Origin: Leptospiraceae bacterium
GTDB taxonomy: Bacteria; Spirochaetota; Leptospiria; Leptospirales; Leptospiraceae
Length of the DNA stretch: 64,000 nucleotides
Direction: 5' to 3'
Assembly (NCBI GenBank): GCA_024233865.1
Contig: JACKPA010000020.1
Coordinates: forward strand, 18,104 to 82,103
Position numbers and translations under genes: made by a program. The notes below the pieces were generated by a model. The model did not search any database, had not been told where the DNA came from, and saw nothing but the letters and a program-made list of their open reading frames with translations. The first letter of the stretch is position 1. The number at the start of each line of letters is the position of its first letter. Below are positions 62,097 through 64,000 of this stretch, one piece after another.

Positions 62097-63812
62097 CTAC
62101 TTAATTTTTGGTGGACTGGAAACTTCCGGTGTAGTCGTACCTTTAGGTTCTGCAAGAACAGAACGCGTAGAAGTCCCTTCTTTCTCCCTATGATTGTTAA
62201 AAGCCTGAGAGATTTCGTCCGGAGTATAGGTATTACTATCATTTCTTTTAAGCGTTTCAAAATCAATTCCCGTCTTCTCCCCTGGTGAAGAAGAATTTCT
62301 TACACTTAATTGGTAAGAACCGTACGAGCTAGCCGTTCCATTACTAAACGAGATAGGGTCGCTCGTTGTCCAGACATAATTATTATCCTCTTTGTTCTCC
62401 TCTATTACGTCTTCAGCGTCTACAAGTAGAGCTAAATAGTAGGAACCGTTAAGTGTTGTTGGGAGAGTAAAATATATAGGATTAGTATTGTCTCTATACA
62501 TATACGTTCCTTTGTTAAAATCTACCTTCCAATATCCATATTTAATACCATTGGAATCAGTACCGGTTGTGTCAGTTCCATTTTTACTAAAAGCTTCATA
62601 AGCAAGAAGTTTTATTTCTTCAGCATTGTAAGCATTGTATGCCACAAGGGCAATATACCAAGTCGGGCTGCTTCCATCAGATACTTTAACACTAGTTTCT
62701 CCCTTGTTTTGAGTAATCCAATACCATTCACAATTTGAACCACTACAACTTATATCTGCAGAAGTTGCAATTAAGTCTTTGGTTGAATCTACAATCACTT
62801 TGGAAGGTGTACTTTTGGCAACAGCCGCACCGTACATGAACCCTACTTTTGTAATATTTCCACTGCTATCTTCCGGATTTGTATGGAAAAAAGTTTTATC
62901 AACCCAAACATACCCATTATCTCCCCAGGTAGGACCCCAACTATTGAGTATTTTATATGCATTATCATTATATCCAACAACTAACATCGCATGGAGAGAA
63001 TGTTCACAATAGTCATCGTTATAATAAGTATCATTTTTATAGGGATTATTTTTTGAATAAGTATAAGTACTAAAATTATCTCCCAAACGCGCAGCAATTA
63101 CAACTGGAATATTATTAGCGATACTGTCTTTAATATCTTCTTCTGCTTTACTTGAATTTTTTACTTCAATTTTTCTGAAATTTTCAATTTTATAATTTGA
63201 TGCAACCGTTTTATATTGGTTTTCGAAAGATGAACTATAAGAACAAGAACCTAAATCTTCATAAGGGACATCTTTGAGGGGAGCGATGCCGCTTTTCTGT
63301 ATATAGGACCAAGCGTCTTCCGGGTAAGTTCCCCCACAATTTTCCCCTTTTTTACTATCTTGAATATTCCAAAATAGATGTTTGGGGCTAAATTGTTTGT
63401 CTGAAGTTGAGGGAGAGTTACCTGTTTTTACGGCTTCCATTATGGACATTGCACCATATCCTACTGACCAGGCAACGCAAGTTCCATATTGACCTTGGTT
63501 TCCTACAGGAGGAAGGTATTTGCTATCTATATAGTATTCGGATGGAATTCCTCTTGTGCTAGTGCTCTTTATTGGCAAAGACGTATTATTTGAAAATGCC
63601 CTACGACTAACATTGCTTGGAACTTTTGACCAACTTTCTGAATTATAGTATTGACCTGTTGTATAACATGAAGCATACTTGCTGCTGTTACCAAATAGCA
63701 GGTAAAGCAAAAATAAATTAAAAAGACCATCATCTTCCTTTTCCCCACCACAAGAAAGAAATGAAATAGAAATAATTCCGATTATAACAATAAATTTTTT
63801 GATAATTTTCAT
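62097..63812 (-). CDS. papain-like cysteine protease lipoprotein
   Basis: A 571-residue lipoprotein starting at ATG 63812 (GGAGG before it). The signal ends in ISFLSC. The papain domain has the nucleophile Cys in NQGQYGTCVAWSVGYGAMS, His in HSLHAMLVVGYNDNA and Asn in ILNSWGPTWGDNGY. The C-terminal part (about 360-510) looks like a CARDB-type beta domain (LALLVDAEDVIEENKEDNNY). It is probably surface or periplasmic and cleaves proteins there. Followed by a DUF333 lipoprotein. Two copies of a dyad lie upstream (63857-63876 and 63919-63938), suggesting regulation. Confidence 0.88.
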   Translation of the reverse strand: MKIIKKFIVIIGIISISFLSCGGEKEDDGLFNLFLLYLLFGNSSKYASCYTTGQYYNSESWSKVPSNVSRRAFSNNTSLPIKSTSTRGIPSEYYIDSKYLPPVGNQGQYGTCVAWSVGYGAMSIMEAVKTGNSPSTSDKQFSPKHLFWNIQDSKKGENCGGTYPEDAWSYIQKSGIAPLKDVPYEDLGSCSYSSSFENQYKTVASNYKIENFRKIEVKNSSKAEEDIKDSIANNIPVVIAARLGDNFSTYTYSKNNPYKNDTYYNDDYCEHSLHAMLVVGYNDNAYKILNSWGPTWGDNGYVWVDKTFFHTNPEDSSGNITKVGFMYGAAVAKSTPSKVIVDSTKDLIATSADISCSGSNCEWYWITQNKGETSVKVSDGSSPTWYIALVAYNAYNAEEIKLLAYEAFSKNGTDTTGTDSNGIKYGYWKVDFNKGTYMYRDNTNPIYFTLPTTLNGSYYLALLVDAEDVIEENKEDNNYVWTTSDPISFSNGTASSYGSYQLSVRNSSSPGEKTGIDFETLKRNDSNTYTPDEISQAFNNHREKEGTSTRSVLAEPKGTTTPEVSSPPKIK

Positions 63813-63856
63813 AGAATTATCCTCCATTTCAATTATCTTATCTCTTAAATCTCTTC

Positions 63857-63876
63857 TAAATACTGTAATTATTGTA
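63857..63876 (-). promoter_or_regulatory. operator-like repeat 1 upstream of the cysteine protease gene
   Basis: TAAATACTGTAATTATTGTA recurs at 63919-63938 with one change, 62 bases away. The core TACTGTAATTATAGTA is near-palindromic. It lies 44 bases before the start on the minus strand. Confidence 0.45.
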
Positions 63877-63918
63877 AAAAAGTAGATTCTTACACCATTC
63901 TTATAAAAAACTTATTCA

Positions 63919-63938
63919 TAAATACTGTAATTATAGTA
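63919..63938 (-). promoter_or_regulatory. operator-like repeat 2 upstream of the cysteine protease gene
   Basis: TAAATACTGTAATTATAGTA, second copy of the dyad at 63857-63876. Paired copies suggest a regulator that binds at two sites. No binding protein is known. Confidence 0.45.
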
Positions 63939-64000
63939 TATTTTCTATCTTTCATTATCTCAAACAAATAAAATTTACTTTCCTTTATAGACATAGACAT

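Noticed and set aside
1..64000. CRISPR arrays, tRNA and rRNA genes
   Set aside because: No regularly spaced short repeats, cloverleaf-like stretches or rRNA words were found by eye; a tRNAscan or Rfam run would be decisive.

Overview
The window is A+T-rich, gene-dense bacterial DNA with no rRNA, tRNA or CRISPR array that I can see. It most resembles a spirochaete of the Leptospira lineage (order Leptospirales). The reasons are a DUF1554-type lipoprotein, many lipoproteins with LxxSC-like lipoboxes, a membrane adenylate cyclase beside a FecR protein, several REC/HDOD/SpoIIE regulators and many two-gene overlaps of the ATGA/GTGA type. The assignment is an inference; no marker gene fixes the species.

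Layout. 1-2771 (minus): a nitrate/sulfonate/taurine-type ABC importer with permease and ATPase fused in one chain, plus a membrane protein cut by the window edge. 2898-4182: a Spy/CpxP-like protein, an ECF sigma factor and a one-helix anti-sigma candidate, arranged like metal-sensing CnrXHY systems. 4315-9712: an adenylate cyclase, FecR protein and beta-sandwich membrane protein operon. 9790-12604: a DUF1554 lipoprotein, a decayed AAA ATPase, a NarL-type regulator and MarR. 12605-16429: an MFS exporter, a broken dienelactone hydrolase, an ECF sigma operon with an exported methyltransferase, and a STAS protein. 16918-18776: NnrS behind a perfect FNR-type box, convergent with a Crp/Fnr regulator. 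18847-24454: epimerase, DUF885 peptidase and TrkH/TrkA.

24.5-27.0 kb is scarred accessory DNA (restriction-enzyme relic, MotA-like mosaic ORF, repeats). 27.1-32.8 kb is a signalling operon: two REC plus degenerate kinase proteins, a double KaiC and a PAS histidine kinase. 32.8-33.4 kb holds an IS66 fragment next to a broken gene with its own FNR-like box. 33.4-38.3 kb carries a eukaryotic-type glycogen branching enzyme, Lnt and a secreted lipase. 38.5-41.9 kb has a FecR protein and two tandem REC-HDOD proteins. 42.2-44.4 kb holds another broken gene and a decayed insertion sequence whose inverted repeats are still visible. 44.4-52.2 kb has a second adenylate cyclase, a ZorA/ZorB-like stator pair, a paraoxonase-like lipoprotein and a SpoIIE phosphatase. 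52.4-63.8 kb has a SWIM-SNF2 helicase, a large unknown protein, PurA, a PlsC-GpsA fusion, a DUF333 lipoprotein and a papain-like cysteine protease lipoprotein.

The theme is signal transduction (two cAMP cyclases, two ECF sigma factors, KaiC, HDOD, SpoIIE, STAS, Crp/Fnr) plus cell-envelope proteins. Four families of dispersed repeats tie distant intergenic regions together. The best candidates for something little described are the ZorAB-like pair without ZorC/D/E, the KaiC operon with two complementary degenerate REC-kinases, the CnrXHY-like trio and the PlsC-GpsA fusion.
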